Assembly (NCBI RefSeq): GCF_030382115.1
Contig: NZ_JAUDRJ010000003.1
Span: 2,189,133 to 2,253,132, forward strand
From: Nostoc sp. GT001
GTDB taxonomy: Bacteria; Cyanobacteriota; Cyanobacteriia; Cyanobacteriales; Nostocaceae
DNA length: 64,000 nt
Direction: 5' to 3'
In this document: in pieces, positions 8,405 through 15,772 of the stretch
How the letters are laid out: each line of letters opens with the position of its first letter
How positions within the stretch are numbered: the first letter of the stretch is position 1
Made by a program: the position numbers and the translations under genes
Notes under the pieces: model-generated
Told to the model about the DNA's origin: nothing
Databases searched by the model: none
Seen by the model: the letters and a program-made list of their open reading frames with translations, nothing else

Positions 8405-8504
8405 ACTGCACCTCGATTTTGAGGTAAAAGGGGCGATTGCTTTCCTGTTTGCACAGGGATGCGATCGCAATTACCAGAGCCGCTATGGTGCAAATTAATA
8501 TCAT
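8394..8504 (-). CDS. 36-residue single-span membrane peptide
   Basis: A GGAG ribosome binding site lies ten bases before the ATG at 8504. The frame encodes a hydrophobic helix over residues 1-18 (MILICTIAALVIAIASLC) and then a basic tail of 18 residues. Its stop overlaps the start of the next gene by 11 bases, and its ribosome binding site overlaps the previous stop. It belongs to the tiny-gene operon leading to the ATPase. It could be a small membrane or coat-like component; this is not established. Confidence 0.5.
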   Translation of the reverse strand: MILICTIAALVIAIASLCKQESNRPFYLKIEVQYGR

Positions 8505-8512
8505 TGCTTGAT

Positions 8513-8695
8513 TCACTCCTGCTCCTTCTTTGCGATCTGGGCATTCAGGTCAACCATCGCCTGGTAAGCGTCACCGAGTGTTGCGTCTGCTTCATACCCC
8601 TCAGTCTCTATTTTTTGATAATCAGGGTGGTTGTATATTTCAGAGATTTGTTTTGAGGTTTCAACAACCAGGTCAGCAAGATTTTTGTCAGTCAT
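8513..8695 (-). CDS. Small helical hypothetical protein
   Basis: The internal start MTDKN at 8695 is used because it overlaps the preceding stop by eight bases (ATGACTGA). The 60-residue product is acidic and helical, ends in a charged tail (KKEQE) and has no membrane span. It is part of the overlapping leftward operon that runs to the ATPase. Function unknown. Confidence 0.5.
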   Translation of the reverse strand: MTDKNLADLVVETSKQISEIYNHPDYQKIETEGYEADATLGDAYQAMVDLNAQIAKKEQE

Positions 8696-8918
8696 TGCTG
8701 TTCCCCCAGGTGCTGTACTTGCCATATCCGCTAGTTTCGGTGAGTCGGTCGTTGATTCGATTGATAACTTCGTTATCACTGATGGGCAGTGGCTTTCCTT
8801 GGAGATAAGCGGCTGAGATTTCGGCGCACTCCTGGGCATTTGCACCATTGCCTAGTAGCTGCCCCTCTGGGAAGCCAACATGGTGAATTTCGTTACTGGG
8901 ATTTGGTCGTTGAGTCAT
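8688..8918 (-). CDS. Small hypothetical phage-type protein
   Basis: This 76-residue protein starts at an ATG at 8918 and overlaps the next gene. It is hydrophilic, with a central segment rich in Ala and Gly and no membrane span or cysteine cluster. It is the first gene of the tightly overlapping operon ending in the membrane ATPase. No family recognised. Confidence 0.45.
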   Translation of the reverse strand: MTQRPNPSNEIHHVGFPEGQLLGNGANAQECAEISAAYLQGKPLPISDNEVINRINDRLTETSGYGKYSTWGNSND

Positions 8919-9005
8919 ATAATTTGGATGATGTTTAGTTTTCGCAGCGGCGGGGCTACATCGTATTGGTGGGCGATCGCGGATCTGTGCGGATGGCGAT
9001 CGCCT

Positions 9006-9371
9006 TTAAAAATCGGTTTTACTTGCACTGGTCGAGTTGAAGTTGGTTACAACCCAAACCTGTGTAGAGTTGCGGATTGATGGCTTAAACTCGATTGGAC
9101 GCCGGGTATCTAAACAGATAGCGCGACCATCATTTAGTTTGACGTGTAAGTTCTTCCCATTTTTGGAACGGGAGAAGAGTTGACCGACTTCGAGCAATGC
9201 CCAGGTAATCGGCGAGTTACCCACTACATAGTCGGCTTGATGGCTTTCGTACCCTTCCGAGAGTGGGTCTATAGTTAAGTCTTTCCACTCCTTCTTTCTG
9301 CCTTTTCGGCTGTTAACGGTGCTTGGCAGTCGCCCGTTAAGGGGTTTATCTGTCGTCTGTTGGTCGGTCAT
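9006..9371 (-). CDS. Hypothetical protein of the element
   Basis: The 121-residue protein has a basic N-terminal third (RKGRKKEWKD) and a C-terminal part rich in beta-type sequence. It starts 6 bases after the 9378-9731 gene, so the two are co-transcribed leftward. No motif or family is recognised; a nucleic-acid-binding role would fit the basic stretch but is inference. Confidence 0.5.
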   Translation of the reverse strand: MTDQQTTDKPLNGRLPSTVNSRKGRKKEWKDLTIDPLSEGYESHQADYVVGNSPITWALLEVGQLFSRSKNGKNLHVKLNDGRAICLDTRRPIEFKPSIRNSTQVWVVTNFNSTSASKTDF

Positions 9372-9377
9372 AGTGCG

Positions 9378-9731
9378 TTAATAGTCGCTCAATAAAGTGG
9401 GTTGTTTTTGTGGCTCAATTCCTTGCACTGTGGGTCTTTTAGCTTTTTGCGCATCTCTGGAATCGGTGACAAGTTCCTCTAGTAAGCCTGCTGCAATGTC
9501 GGCTCCCAGTTCAATCAGGTCGTTTTCTTCGAGAGAATCGCACCAAACGATAATTTGTTGGGGTATATCCTCAAATCCCCATTCTTTCTTCTGGTAGGCA
9601 ATGGTGGTTTGTTCCCGCAGCGCAAGGAAGATTAGGCAATTTAGCCCAGTGTTTTGAGCGCGGTTGAAGCTCCCCATGATATGGGCGAGGATGTCTAGTC
9701 GGTTGATTTCTGTTACATTCATTTCGTCCAC
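9378..9731 (-). CDS. Hypothetical helical protein of the element
   Basis: This 117-residue, acidic, mainly helical protein has a hydrophobic stretch near residues 32-42 but no clear membrane span. Starts at 9731 or 9722 (MNVTE) are both possible; neither has a strong ribosome binding site. It leads the two-gene leftward unit with 9006-9371. No family recognised. Confidence 0.5.
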   Translation of the reverse strand: MDEMNVTEINRLDILAHIMGSFNRAQNTGLNCLIFLALREQTTIAYQKKEWGFEDIPQQIIVWCDSLEENDLIELGADIAAGLLEELVTDSRDAQKAKRPTVQGIEPQKQPTLLSDY

Positions 9732-9866
9732 TCTTTCAATGTTTTTTTTGAACCGACCGAGTTTAGGATATCCAGGGCACTTTGCTCTGGATTTTTAATG
9801 GCTGCTAACCCTGCGATCGCTACGACTTACGGGTGAATGCAGTTGTCCGTTGTCCGTTGTCACTTG

Positions 9867-9910
9867 CCCCTAGCAGGTCTTTGGTATTTGCTCAGTGCTG
9901 GCAGGCTGCT
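9867..9910. repeat. 44-bp direct repeat, copy 1
   Basis: Forty-four bases starting CCCCTAGCAGG and ending GCAGGCTGCT are identical to 10161-10204. The copies flank the 71-residue gene at 9910-10125, so a unit of about 294 bp is bounded by direct repeats. Confidence 0.85.
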
Positions 9911-10125
9911 TATCTCTTCTGGGTAAGGCTTAAGGCTGCAATCAAAGCATCCGAGATTTCAACTGCACGGGTTATTTGTAACTCCCAACTGAAATTGTTG
10001 GGATTCGCCAGCAATCCCTGCAATGCCATCGCTGCAAATAGCTCACGCTTATTCAGTCCATCTTCAGTCAGTTGCTCGTCTTGGTTCCACGCAATGGGAA
10101 AGGCGTTGTGCTCACCAATGGTCAT
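9910..10125 (-). CDS. Small phage-type protein (LNKRELFAAMALQGLLANP family)
   Basis: The 71-residue protein contains a short motif pattern I associate with a small protein often found in prophages: a KRE-F-AAMALQGLLANP stretch followed by an AVEISDALI helix. Its role is not known. It lies between two identical 44-bp repeats and ends at the edge of the first. The upstream 10254-10340 region with inverted and direct motifs may hold its promoter. Confidence 0.6.
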   Translation of the reverse strand: MTIGEHNAFPIAWNQDEQLTEDGLNKRELFAAMALQGLLANPNNFSWELQITRAVEISDALIAALSLTQKR

Positions 10126-10160
10126 AGGTACTCCGTCTAAAAGGTGTTGGTTGTCAGCTT

Positions 10161-10204
10161 CCCCTAGCAGGTCTTTGGTATTTGCTCAGTGCTGGCAGGC
10201 TGCT
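10161..10204. repeat. 44-bp direct repeat, copy 2
   Basis: This copy is identical to 9867-9910 and in the same orientation; identity stops at both ends. It lies 36 bases upstream of the start of the 71-residue leftward gene. Confidence 0.85.
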
Positions 10205-10253
10205 ATCTCTGCCTGGTTTGGGGTGGGTGAGATTTGTTGTGTTCGCTTGCAAA

Positions 10254-10340
10254 TTTAGTTGTTTGCGCGTACAACTAAATATAGTCTAGTACTACACGCA
10301 ATAAATGTAAAGATAGTGTGCGTATACAATAAGGAGTAGT
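10254..10340. promoter_or_regulatory. Divergent promoter/operator region before the ribbon-helix-helix gene
   Basis: Three related sites of the form TTGCGYGTA-AC are seen: TTTGCGCGTACAAC at about 10262, an inverted copy around TAGTACTACACGCAA at about 10287, and GTGCGTATACAAT at about 10319. They lie between a leftward and a rightward gene and just before an AAGGAG ribosome binding site at 10331. They are good candidates for operators of the regulator encoded at 10343. Confidence 0.5.
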
Positions 10341-10342
10341 GC

Positions 10343-10693
10343 ATGGGTACAACCAAAGATGAGAAAACCGTTACATGGACAGAGGAAGCAAAACTTGAAT
10401 CTGTCAGTCTCTCCAGAGGCCGTGGCGTTGCTGGAGGAAAAAGCGAATCTATTAGGAATCAGCAAAAGCGAAATAATCGAGCGCATAGCTCGCAATCAAG
10501 TATCTTCAGCCCCGGAACAGCAATTACTGGGGGAGTCCTTGACAACCTGATCGATGAATATTGCGATCAGGTAGCAAATAAAGAGAGTGAAATTCAGCGC
10601 CTTGTTGACGAAGTAAACCGCCTTAAATCAAGGGTTCAAGAGTTTAAAGTACTTCGAGACGAACTACAAAAACAATTTCAAGAAGCTTCATAA
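10343..10693 (+). pseudogene. Ribbon-helix-helix regulator with compensating frameshifts
   Basis: AAGGAG at 10331 supports the ATG at 10343, whose frame is open to 10693 (116 residues). In that frame the N-terminus and a C-terminal coiled coil (about residues 65-116) look natural, but the middle does not. In the +1 frame, 10359-10550, the sequence reads as a clear ribbon-helix-helix domain (NLNLSVSPEAV...GISKSEIIERI). One extra base near 10392 and one lost G in the GGGGG run near 10530 would explain this. The ancestral protein was probably an RHH DNA-binding domain fused to a coiled coil that autoregulates through the upstream sites. The present protein either lacks DNA binding or is made from the inner ATG at 10359, which has no good ribosome binding site. 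Confidence 0.6.
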
Positions 10694-10694
10694 T

Positions 10695-10728
10695 AGCCGT
10701 CCTGCCTACTCTGGCAAGGACGGCTTTT
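10695..10728 (+). terminator. Rho-independent terminator after the regulator
   Basis: AGCCGTCC...GGACGGCT forms a strong stem (12-13 bp with one bulge) followed by TTTT, starting just after the stop at 10693. Confidence 0.85.
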
Positions 10729-10737
10729 CATGGATAT

Positions 10738-10761
10738 GTCGCCTACTCAATAGCAGGCGAC
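10738..10761. terminator. Hairpin between convergent genes
   Basis: GTCGCCT and AGGCGAC form a 7-bp stem around a 10-base loop. It lies ahead of the stop of the leftward KGK gene and could help end transcription from that side; there is no long T-run. Confidence 0.45.
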
Positions 10762-10771
10762 GCATCTGTGA

Positions 10772-11098
10772 CTATTCGGGGTTGAGTTGCGATCTTAGAT
10801 CGTCTAAAGGAGATTCCAGACCAGGCACTTTGTCGGGAGTGAATTCCACACGATAACTAATAACTAACTTGAGCCTCCCCTTCTGCCAATCTTTTCCCGG
10901 TTGGAGAACCTCAGCACTAACGCCGTCGCATCCCTCAAGTTCAGCAGTCCAAACCCTGTAATTAGGAAAATTCGACTTTATCGCTTTTTTAATTTGTGTG
11001 TCGATCTGCTGAAACTTGACAAGTTCAGCATTTATGAAACTCAGATTTTTATCCAAGCTGATTATTTCATTGCCACTCAAAATCACTACGTCACTCAT
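10772..11098 (-). CDS. KGK-domain protein
   Basis: The start MSDVV at 11098 is chosen because KGK-family proteins begin this way. The 108-residue protein has an acidic N-terminal beta region, a helical centre, and the family signature DWQKGRLKL followed by VEFTPDK and a DDLR motif near the end. Pfam KGK proteins are small, widespread in cyanobacteria and of unknown function. Its presence in a mobile element next to a regulator suggests it is accessory cargo. It is transcribed leftward, convergent with the regulator. Confidence 0.7.
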   Translation of the reverse strand: MSDVVILSGNEIISLDKNLSFINAELVKFQQIDTQIKKAIKSNFPNYRVWTAELEGCDGVSAEVLQPGKDWQKGRLKLVISYRVEFTPDKVPGLESPLDDLRSQLNPE

Positions 11099-11195
11099 TT
11101 TGACTTTCTCTTTCGGTAAACAAAATGGCGGATCAAGCGCCAACTCGATCCGCCTTCCCTAATCTTTCCCCACTGACCACCAAGGAATAAAACCA

Positions 11196-11424
11196 ATGAT
11201 CAGAGCTAAATTTACCTGTCAACAAAATACTTTCAACCACGAAACCCAGACAGCAACAGTCATCCTTCACCCAGTCACCACCAACCCGCCCAGTGAAGAA
11301 AACCTGACCTTCTGGAAAGCGACACCAGCTAGGTCGAATTGAACTCCAAATTACCAACCCAGAGGCAGCCTCTCAGTTTTATGTAGGGTATGACCTTTAC
11401 GTTGACTTTACCCCTGCTAGATAG
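11196..11424 (+). pseudogene. Frameshifted copy of the small YVDFTPA phage-type protein
   Basis: From an ATG with an AAGGAA ribosome binding site the frame reads MIRAKFTC...FWKATPA and then reaches a stop at about 11338. One base later the sequence continues in another frame as LGRIELQITNPEAA...YVDFTPAR. This matches the intact 71-residue gene at 22579-22794 end to end, so a single extra base near 11330 has broken this copy. The family is, to my knowledge, common in phages. Confidence 0.8.
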
Positions 11425-11456
11425 TGCGATCGTTGTTCCCCAACGACCAATGCCCA

Positions 11457-11672
11457 ATGACAGACCAAAAAACCCAAGGACAAAGACTCGAAGACCTCAT
11501 GACCAAGATAGATACCGAGATGCAGCGCCTGGGCTGGACGGTAGAACAAGGTCGAGAGCATTTGATTAAATATTACGGAAAGCGATCGCGCCTCCTGTTG
11601 ACCGAAGAGGAGCTAGACAACTTTCTGCTTTACTTGCAACTTACCGATTCCCCAACACCCAATAACCAATGA
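11457..11672 (+). CDS. Small hypothetical protein of the replication operon
   Basis: The product is 71 residues from MTDQK (a GTG at 11424 would give 82). It is helical and hydrophilic, with a Trp-containing central helix (RLGWTVEQ) and a leucine-rich end, which would suit a small DNA- or protein-binding adaptor. Its stop overlaps the next start (ATGA). It begins an operon of three small genes and leads toward the primase gene. Confidence 0.5.
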   Translation: MTDQKTQGQRLEDLMTKIDTEMQRLGWTVEQGREHLIKYYGKRSRLLLTEEELDNFLLYLQLTDSPTPNNQ

Positions 11673-11947
11673 GTACAGAAGAACAGATAAAAGCTGCGAT
11701 CGTCGTCTTCCCTGAAGCGATCGGCATAGCTTCCCCAGAACTGAACAATGCGATTGAGATTGCTTGCGAACAGCTAAACAAATTCGTCGATTACCTCCAA
11801 ACCCTAGACCCAGAGCTAGAACGGCACGAGGCAACCATCTTGGGAGGCGCTATCTTGCAGGGATTGCCAATGCTTTTTGAAGACAACCCAGAGATCATTG
11901 CTGGCATCAAAGCCGACTGCCAAAAGATAAGAGCTAATCGCCAATGA
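11669..11947 (+). CDS. Small hypothetical protein
   Basis: The gene encodes 92 residues, acidic and mostly helical, with a short hydrophobic patch (GGAILQGLPMLF) but no membrane span. It overlaps both neighbours by four bases, so it is translationally coupled. No family recognised. Confidence 0.5.
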   Translation: MSTEEQIKAAIVVFPEAIGIASPELNNAIEIACEQLNKFVDYLQTLDPELERHEATILGGAILQGLPMLFEDNPEIIAGIKADCQKIRANRQ

Positions 11948-12285
11948 GTGACGAAATTATCGAAGTAACTATCTACAAGCCAAAGCGAATACCTGATATT
12001 TATCGCCCACCACTGGGACTGCCTCTGAACTGGCAGGATGAAGCATCAGGAAAATTGCGATCGGCGGTCTTCAAGTTTTTTAGCTATCAAACACTTTCCC
12101 CCAATGAAATCAGCCTTATCGCCGAATACTGCCAGCATTACATCAACGCCCCTTGCTGGGATGCTACAGGGGAATTTCCTAATGAGCTAGCAGCGTTAAG
12201 GCAATCGGCTGCAACACTATCTACCGTTGATGAAATTGGACAGTGGATTAATGGCTGCCTTGAAATTGCGATCGACCCTTTCTAA
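11944..12285 (+). CDS. Small hypothetical protein
   Basis: The gene encodes 113 residues with mixed helix and strand. A basic, Pro-rich N-terminus (YKPKRIPDIYRPP) precedes a helical domain with several aromatic residues. It is the last of three overlapping genes and lies 130 bases ahead of the primase. The gap contains an A-rich run and no obvious terminator. No family recognised. Confidence 0.5.
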   Translation: MSDEIIEVTIYKPKRIPDIYRPPLGLPLNWQDEASGKLRSAVFKFFSYQTLSPNEISLIAEYCQHYINAPCWDATGEFPNELAALRQSAATLSTVDEIGQWINGCLEIAIDPF

Positions 12286-12417
12286 CAACAAAAAAAAAGA
12301 CCCCAGCTATTAACTAGAGCCAAAAAGGTTTTTATGTATGAATAAATACTTTCAAAGGAAGATTAAGGAATCTTTCTTTATTAACGCCAACTATAACATT
12401 AATTGGAGGGTAGAGCA

Positions 12418-14802
12418 ATGATTTTACCTACCCTTGATGGTGTTGAAACAATTGCTACCACTCACTGGAATGAATGGAAGGGTAGCGCTGTTGATGATGA
12501 GATAATCAATCGAAACGTGCGAACAATTTGTGACTCCAGAGAGATTGATAAAATTTTAAATCGCAACACAAAAAGCCGTCATAAACACTCAGATAACCTA
12601 GTACCTGCATGGTGTGTTTCCGGCATAGATCCTTTAACAGGAGAAAACACACTAGAGGGTGTACAAGTAAAACCAGACACATCCCCGCTTGATAAAAGGG
12701 GTAAACCTCAAAAATATCTCGGTGCATCTGGAGCTAATGCTGTACCGCTATTCTTAAACACAGGAATTCCCGGATACTGGGGAGAAATCCTCAAAGATAA
12801 AAGCATCCCCATCCTCATCACTGAAGGAGCCAAAAAAGCTGCTGCTGCTTTATCTCTGCTCATAGCAGCTATTAGTATCCCCGGCGTTAGCACCTGTAGA
12901 AAAAACGGCAGACTACATTATTGGTTGGAATCATTTGCAGGTTTTGGACGTACTTTTTACTTAGCTTTTGACGCTGATGTCTTAGATAAAAGACCAGTTC
13001 AAAATGCACTAATATCATTAGCACGTGATTTGTCCGCCACTGGTTCCAAAGTGATGATTGTCACACTACCTTCTATTCAATTAAAAGGAATTGATGACTT
13101 TATTGCAGCCAAAGGTGAAGACGAATTCAGAAAGCTGATTGACGAAGCGCTCACTATAGAGGAGTGGAAAAAAGACTTGGATGAAAAACGCAAAGAACAA
13201 GAATTTGATTTTGAGGATGGAGAGGAAAAATCAAAACTTTATCGTGCTTACAAAATTATTAGGCAAGGATGGGGCGATTCTATTCGATTAAACCAGCTAA
13301 AACAACACGTTGAGATGGATGAATCGAATATAGATTTAGACCTTTTAAGGTTCTACATTGCTCAGGAATTTCGTATGGACATTTCAAAAGAAGATGCACA
13401 TTTAATAGTCATGGTATTAGCAAAACAAAACGCTTATAGTCCCGTCGTTGAATATCTTGATTCGCTAGCAGCGAGATACCCTAACCCAGACTTGTCAATC
13501 CTGGATAATTTCGCCTTTAAATACTTTGGGACGACCGACCCGCTACACAACACGTACATCAAAAAGTCACTCATCGCCGCAGTGGCTAGAGCTAGAAGAC
13601 CAGGAGAAAAAGCAGAAGATATTTGTGTTTTGGTTGGTGGGCAAGGACTTCGCAAAAGCACCTTTTGGAAGGAATTATTCGGCGCTGACTGGTTCACGGA
13701 TGAATTTACCGCCAGTGGAGAGAGAGACGAACTCATGAAGCTTCATCGCTTTTGGGGCATCGAACTGGGCGAAATCGAACATATATATAAGAAGGCAGAC
13801 GTTAGCTCGATTAAGAAATTCCTCAGCAACACAGTTGATCCATACCGCATTCCCTACGACCGAGAAATCAAAGAACATCCCAGAGCTTGCCTGCTAGTGG
13901 GCACATCAAACGAGCAAGAATTACTCCACGACCCCACAGGCAACCGCCGATTCTTCATCATCCCAGTTACTAAAATGATTCCCACCGAGGAATTAATCCG
14001 CGATCGCGATTTGATTTGGGCGGCCGCCAATCACCTTTATCAACAGGGGCATCTCTGGTATCTCACTCATGCTGAAAAGGCGTTGCAATCTGAAGCCAAT
14101 AAGGAGTACCAATCGTCAGACCCGTGGGAAGAAGTGATATCACTGTACGTCAAAAACAAGGAAGGGATTACCACCCATGACATTCTCCTTAATGCCCTGC
14201 AAATAGAAACAGGCCGCCAAGACAAGGTTGCAGAAAGAAGAGTTTCAGCCGTTATGAGACAAAACGGCTGGCAGCAGCAGAGAAAGTGGGTCAGCGGTCA
14301 TGCGTTACGTTGTTGGTTCAGAAAAGTTGAGAAAACATCTGGATCATCTGGATCATCTGGATCAACCCAGGCGCAGCAAGGGTTTGAACATGATCCAGAT
14401 AGTTTTCCACATCTGGATCATCTGGATCAGTATTCTCAGCTTTCACTGATTGAAACGACACATACCACAGTCAGTGATCCAGATGATCCAGATACCCAAA
14501 AACATCTGGATCATCCAGAACCCGCTCACAGCAAGCTTGATCCAGATGATCCAGATGATCCAGATGTTTTTCCCAACTTTTCCGAAAATAATGTTGAACA
14601 CAATAACCAAGTCGCCAGCACTACTGTTACTCGCCCGCCAAAGTGCCGCTACTACCAAATAGTCGAAGTCAGACCCTTCGTCTTTAAAATCGAAACAGAT
14701 TTCGGGACAGTCAGCGTCAGCGCTGAACCCTATCACCTAGGTTTGGAACTGGTGATAGCAAAATCTGGTTTGAATTCCAAACTCCCGAAGGGCAGACACT
14801 AA
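12418..14802 (+). CDS. Primase-helicase (DUF3854 Toprim-like plus VirE-type ATPase)
   Basis: GGAGGG 7 bases before the ATG fixes the start at 12418 (794 residues). An N-terminal Toprim-like primase domain is visible, with ITEGAKKA (residues 134-141) and AFDADV (183-188). After a linker comes a VirE-type P-loop ATPase (GGQGLRKST near 406), followed by an acidic strand, a DPTGNRRF sensor motif near 500 and a winged-helix tail. By family knowledge such proteins start and drive replication of phages, plasmids and satellites. From about residue 640 to 717 the protein is low complexity (SGS and DPD repeats) because of a 9-bp repeat array. The end of the frame may be shortened by a frameshift: the next frame continues a plausible C-terminus from about 14751. 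Confidence 0.85.
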   Translation: MILPTLDGVETIATTHWNEWKGSAVDDEIINRNVRTICDSREIDKILNRNTKSRHKHSDNLVPAWCVSGIDPLTGENTLEGVQVKPDTSPLDKRGKPQKYLGASGANAVPLFLNTGIPGYWGEILKDKSIPILITEGAKKAAAALSLLIAAISIPGVSTCRKNGRLHYWLESFAGFGRTFYLAFDADVLDKRPVQNALISLARDLSATGSKVMIVTLPSIQLKGIDDFIAAKGEDEFRKLIDEALTIEEWKKDLDEKRKEQEFDFEDGEEKSKLYRAYKIIRQGWGDSIRLNQLKQHVEMDESNIDLDLLRFYIAQEFRMDISKEDAHLIVMVLAKQNAYSPVVEYLDSLAARYPNPDLSILDNFAFKYFGTTDPLHNTYIKKSLIAAVARARRPGEKAEDICVLVGGQGLRKSTFWKELFGADWFTDEFTASGERDELMKLHRFWGIELGEIEHIYKKADVSSIKKFLSNTVDPYRIPYDREIKEHPRACLLVGTSNEQELLHDPTGNRRFFIIPVTKMIPTEELIRDRDLIWAAANHLYQQGHLWYLTHAEKALQSEANKEYQSSDPWEEVISLYVKNKEGITTHDILLNALQIETGRQDKVAERRVSAVMRQNGWQQQRKWVSGHALRCWFRKVEKTSGSSGSSGSTQAQQGFEHDPDSFPHLDHLDQYSQLSLIETTHTTVSDPDDPDTQKHLDHPEPAHSKLDPDDPDDPDVFPNFSENNVEHNNQVASTTVTRPPKCRYYQIVEVRPFVFKIETDFGTVSVSAEPYHLGLELVIAKSGLNSKLPKGRH
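14336..14566. repeat. Symmetric array of 9-bp CATCTGGAT / ATCCAGATG units
   Basis: Inside the primase gene, 9-bp units occur as 3 forward (14336-14362), 1 reverse (14393-14401), 2 forward (14410-14427), 2 reverse (14477-14494), 1 forward (14503-14511) and 3 reverse (14540-14566). The order is its own reverse complement, with pairs centred within a base of 14451.5. Forward units encode SGS and reverse units DPD. Confidence 0.85.
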
Positions 14803-15083
14803 CCAAGAGTATCAAGGGAGATCCAGATGAAAGAGTGCTGCCCAGATTAGCCAAAGAATGTGGTGTGATTCAGCAGTGGCAGGAGAGGCGAAGAAAAGAC
14901 TTCAGTTCCAAAATTGAAACTTGCAAGTTCAAAGTAAGAATTTTAGGAGAGGAGGATTACGAGTGGATTGGTGATTGTACTCTTCAATGTGTACCCAATT
15001 CGCCATCTAGCACCCACTTCATTTTCAAAACTCCCAAGAACACAGTCGTCACTGCTTACTTTGGGGAGTTTGAGGAGACGTAA
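14751..15083 (+). pseudogene. Out-of-frame C-terminal continuation of the primase
   Basis: From 14751 a frame one base off that of the primase reads GDSKIWFEFQTPEG and continues to a stop at 15083. It overlaps the last 50 bases of the primase frame and has no ATG; only a GTG at 14835 could start it. One lost base near 14750 in the primase gene would join the two into a longer protein. It could instead be a separate small gene from the GTG. Confidence 0.45.
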
Positions 15084-15465
15084 AAAAAATGAAACGCGAT
15101 CGCCCTTCTACCTTACAAGTCGAAGCGATCGCGCAGTTGCAATTCATATTTCCCAAGGTATTCGCCTTAGAGGGTTAAGGCAAGTGCGATCCTTTTTAAA
15201 GATTGTATAAATTCTTTTACTGTCAAATTCAGTACAGATACTTATGATATCTGCCTTGTATTTTAGTTGAGTTCCTGTTTTACCTGTTTCTAGGGTTAAA
15301 TAGGTATATTTTTTATCGTCAGAATAATCAATATCTCTGTAACTTAATCGCAGCAACACATACGGTAAGTGAAACTACTTCCTCTTTTACATAAAAGTGG
15401 AACATTTACGATTTTTTTAAACTTGCATAAAACAGGATGGTAACTATTTATAAATAAGATTCAAA
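15084..15465. other. Intergenic region between replication and structural gene clusters
   Basis: No gene is supported in these 382 bases. There are two GCGATCGC octamers. A leftward 71-codon frame (15144-15359) has a fairly protein-like sequence but no ribosome binding site. The A+T-rich end before 15466 probably holds the promoter of the structural cluster. Confidence 0.5.
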
Positions 15466-15771
15466 ATGACAGCACTTAATATATCGACAGATATTCCATC
15501 TCAAATCGATACCGTAGAAAAACTTGCAGCGTGGTGTGGGATGGTATTGTTTGCTACCAACCCTACATTAACCGTAATTGAAGGTGTCGGATACACGGAA
15601 CGCGCAACGCAATCTAACAATTTCTGGGTTGCTGCTGACGCAAAAACACGAAATATTACAAGACTATCGCTCGAAGTGTCAGCAGATCACTTATCCGGTA
15701 GCGGCAAGCCGTGGACATTCATCCAGCCGTTGAGCAATACCCCTATTCCTGCTGCTTTTAAGGCTAATTGA
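15466..15771 (+). CDS. Small hypothetical protein, first gene of the structural-type cluster
   Basis: The 101-residue protein has no membrane span and looks beta-rich in its second half. It ends one base before the 895-residue gene, so the two are surely co-transcribed. No family recognised; the position suggests a virion or appendage component. Confidence 0.6.
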   Translation: MTALNISTDIPSQIDTVEKLAAWCGMVLFATNPTLTVIEGVGYTERATQSNNFWVAADAKTRNITRLSLEVSADHLSGSGKPWTFIQPLSNTPIPAAFKAN

Positions 15772-15772
15772 T

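Noticed and set aside
9833..10258. 141-codon plus-strand frame spanning the two 44-bp repeats
   Set aside because: It lies antisense to the better supported 71-residue gene and repeats its own sequence only because of the 44-bp repeats.
14336..14566. CRISPR array
   Set aside because: The units are 9 bp, alternate in orientation, lack spacers of constant length and are in frame within the primase gene.
14443..14736. 97-codon minus-strand frame in the primase
   Set aside because: It is an antisense reading of the 9-bp repeat array (IWIIWI repeats) within a strong gene.
15144..15359. 71-codon minus-strand frame in the element
   Set aside because: No ribosome binding site, no family pattern and overlap with octamer-rich non-coding DNA; left only as a remark.
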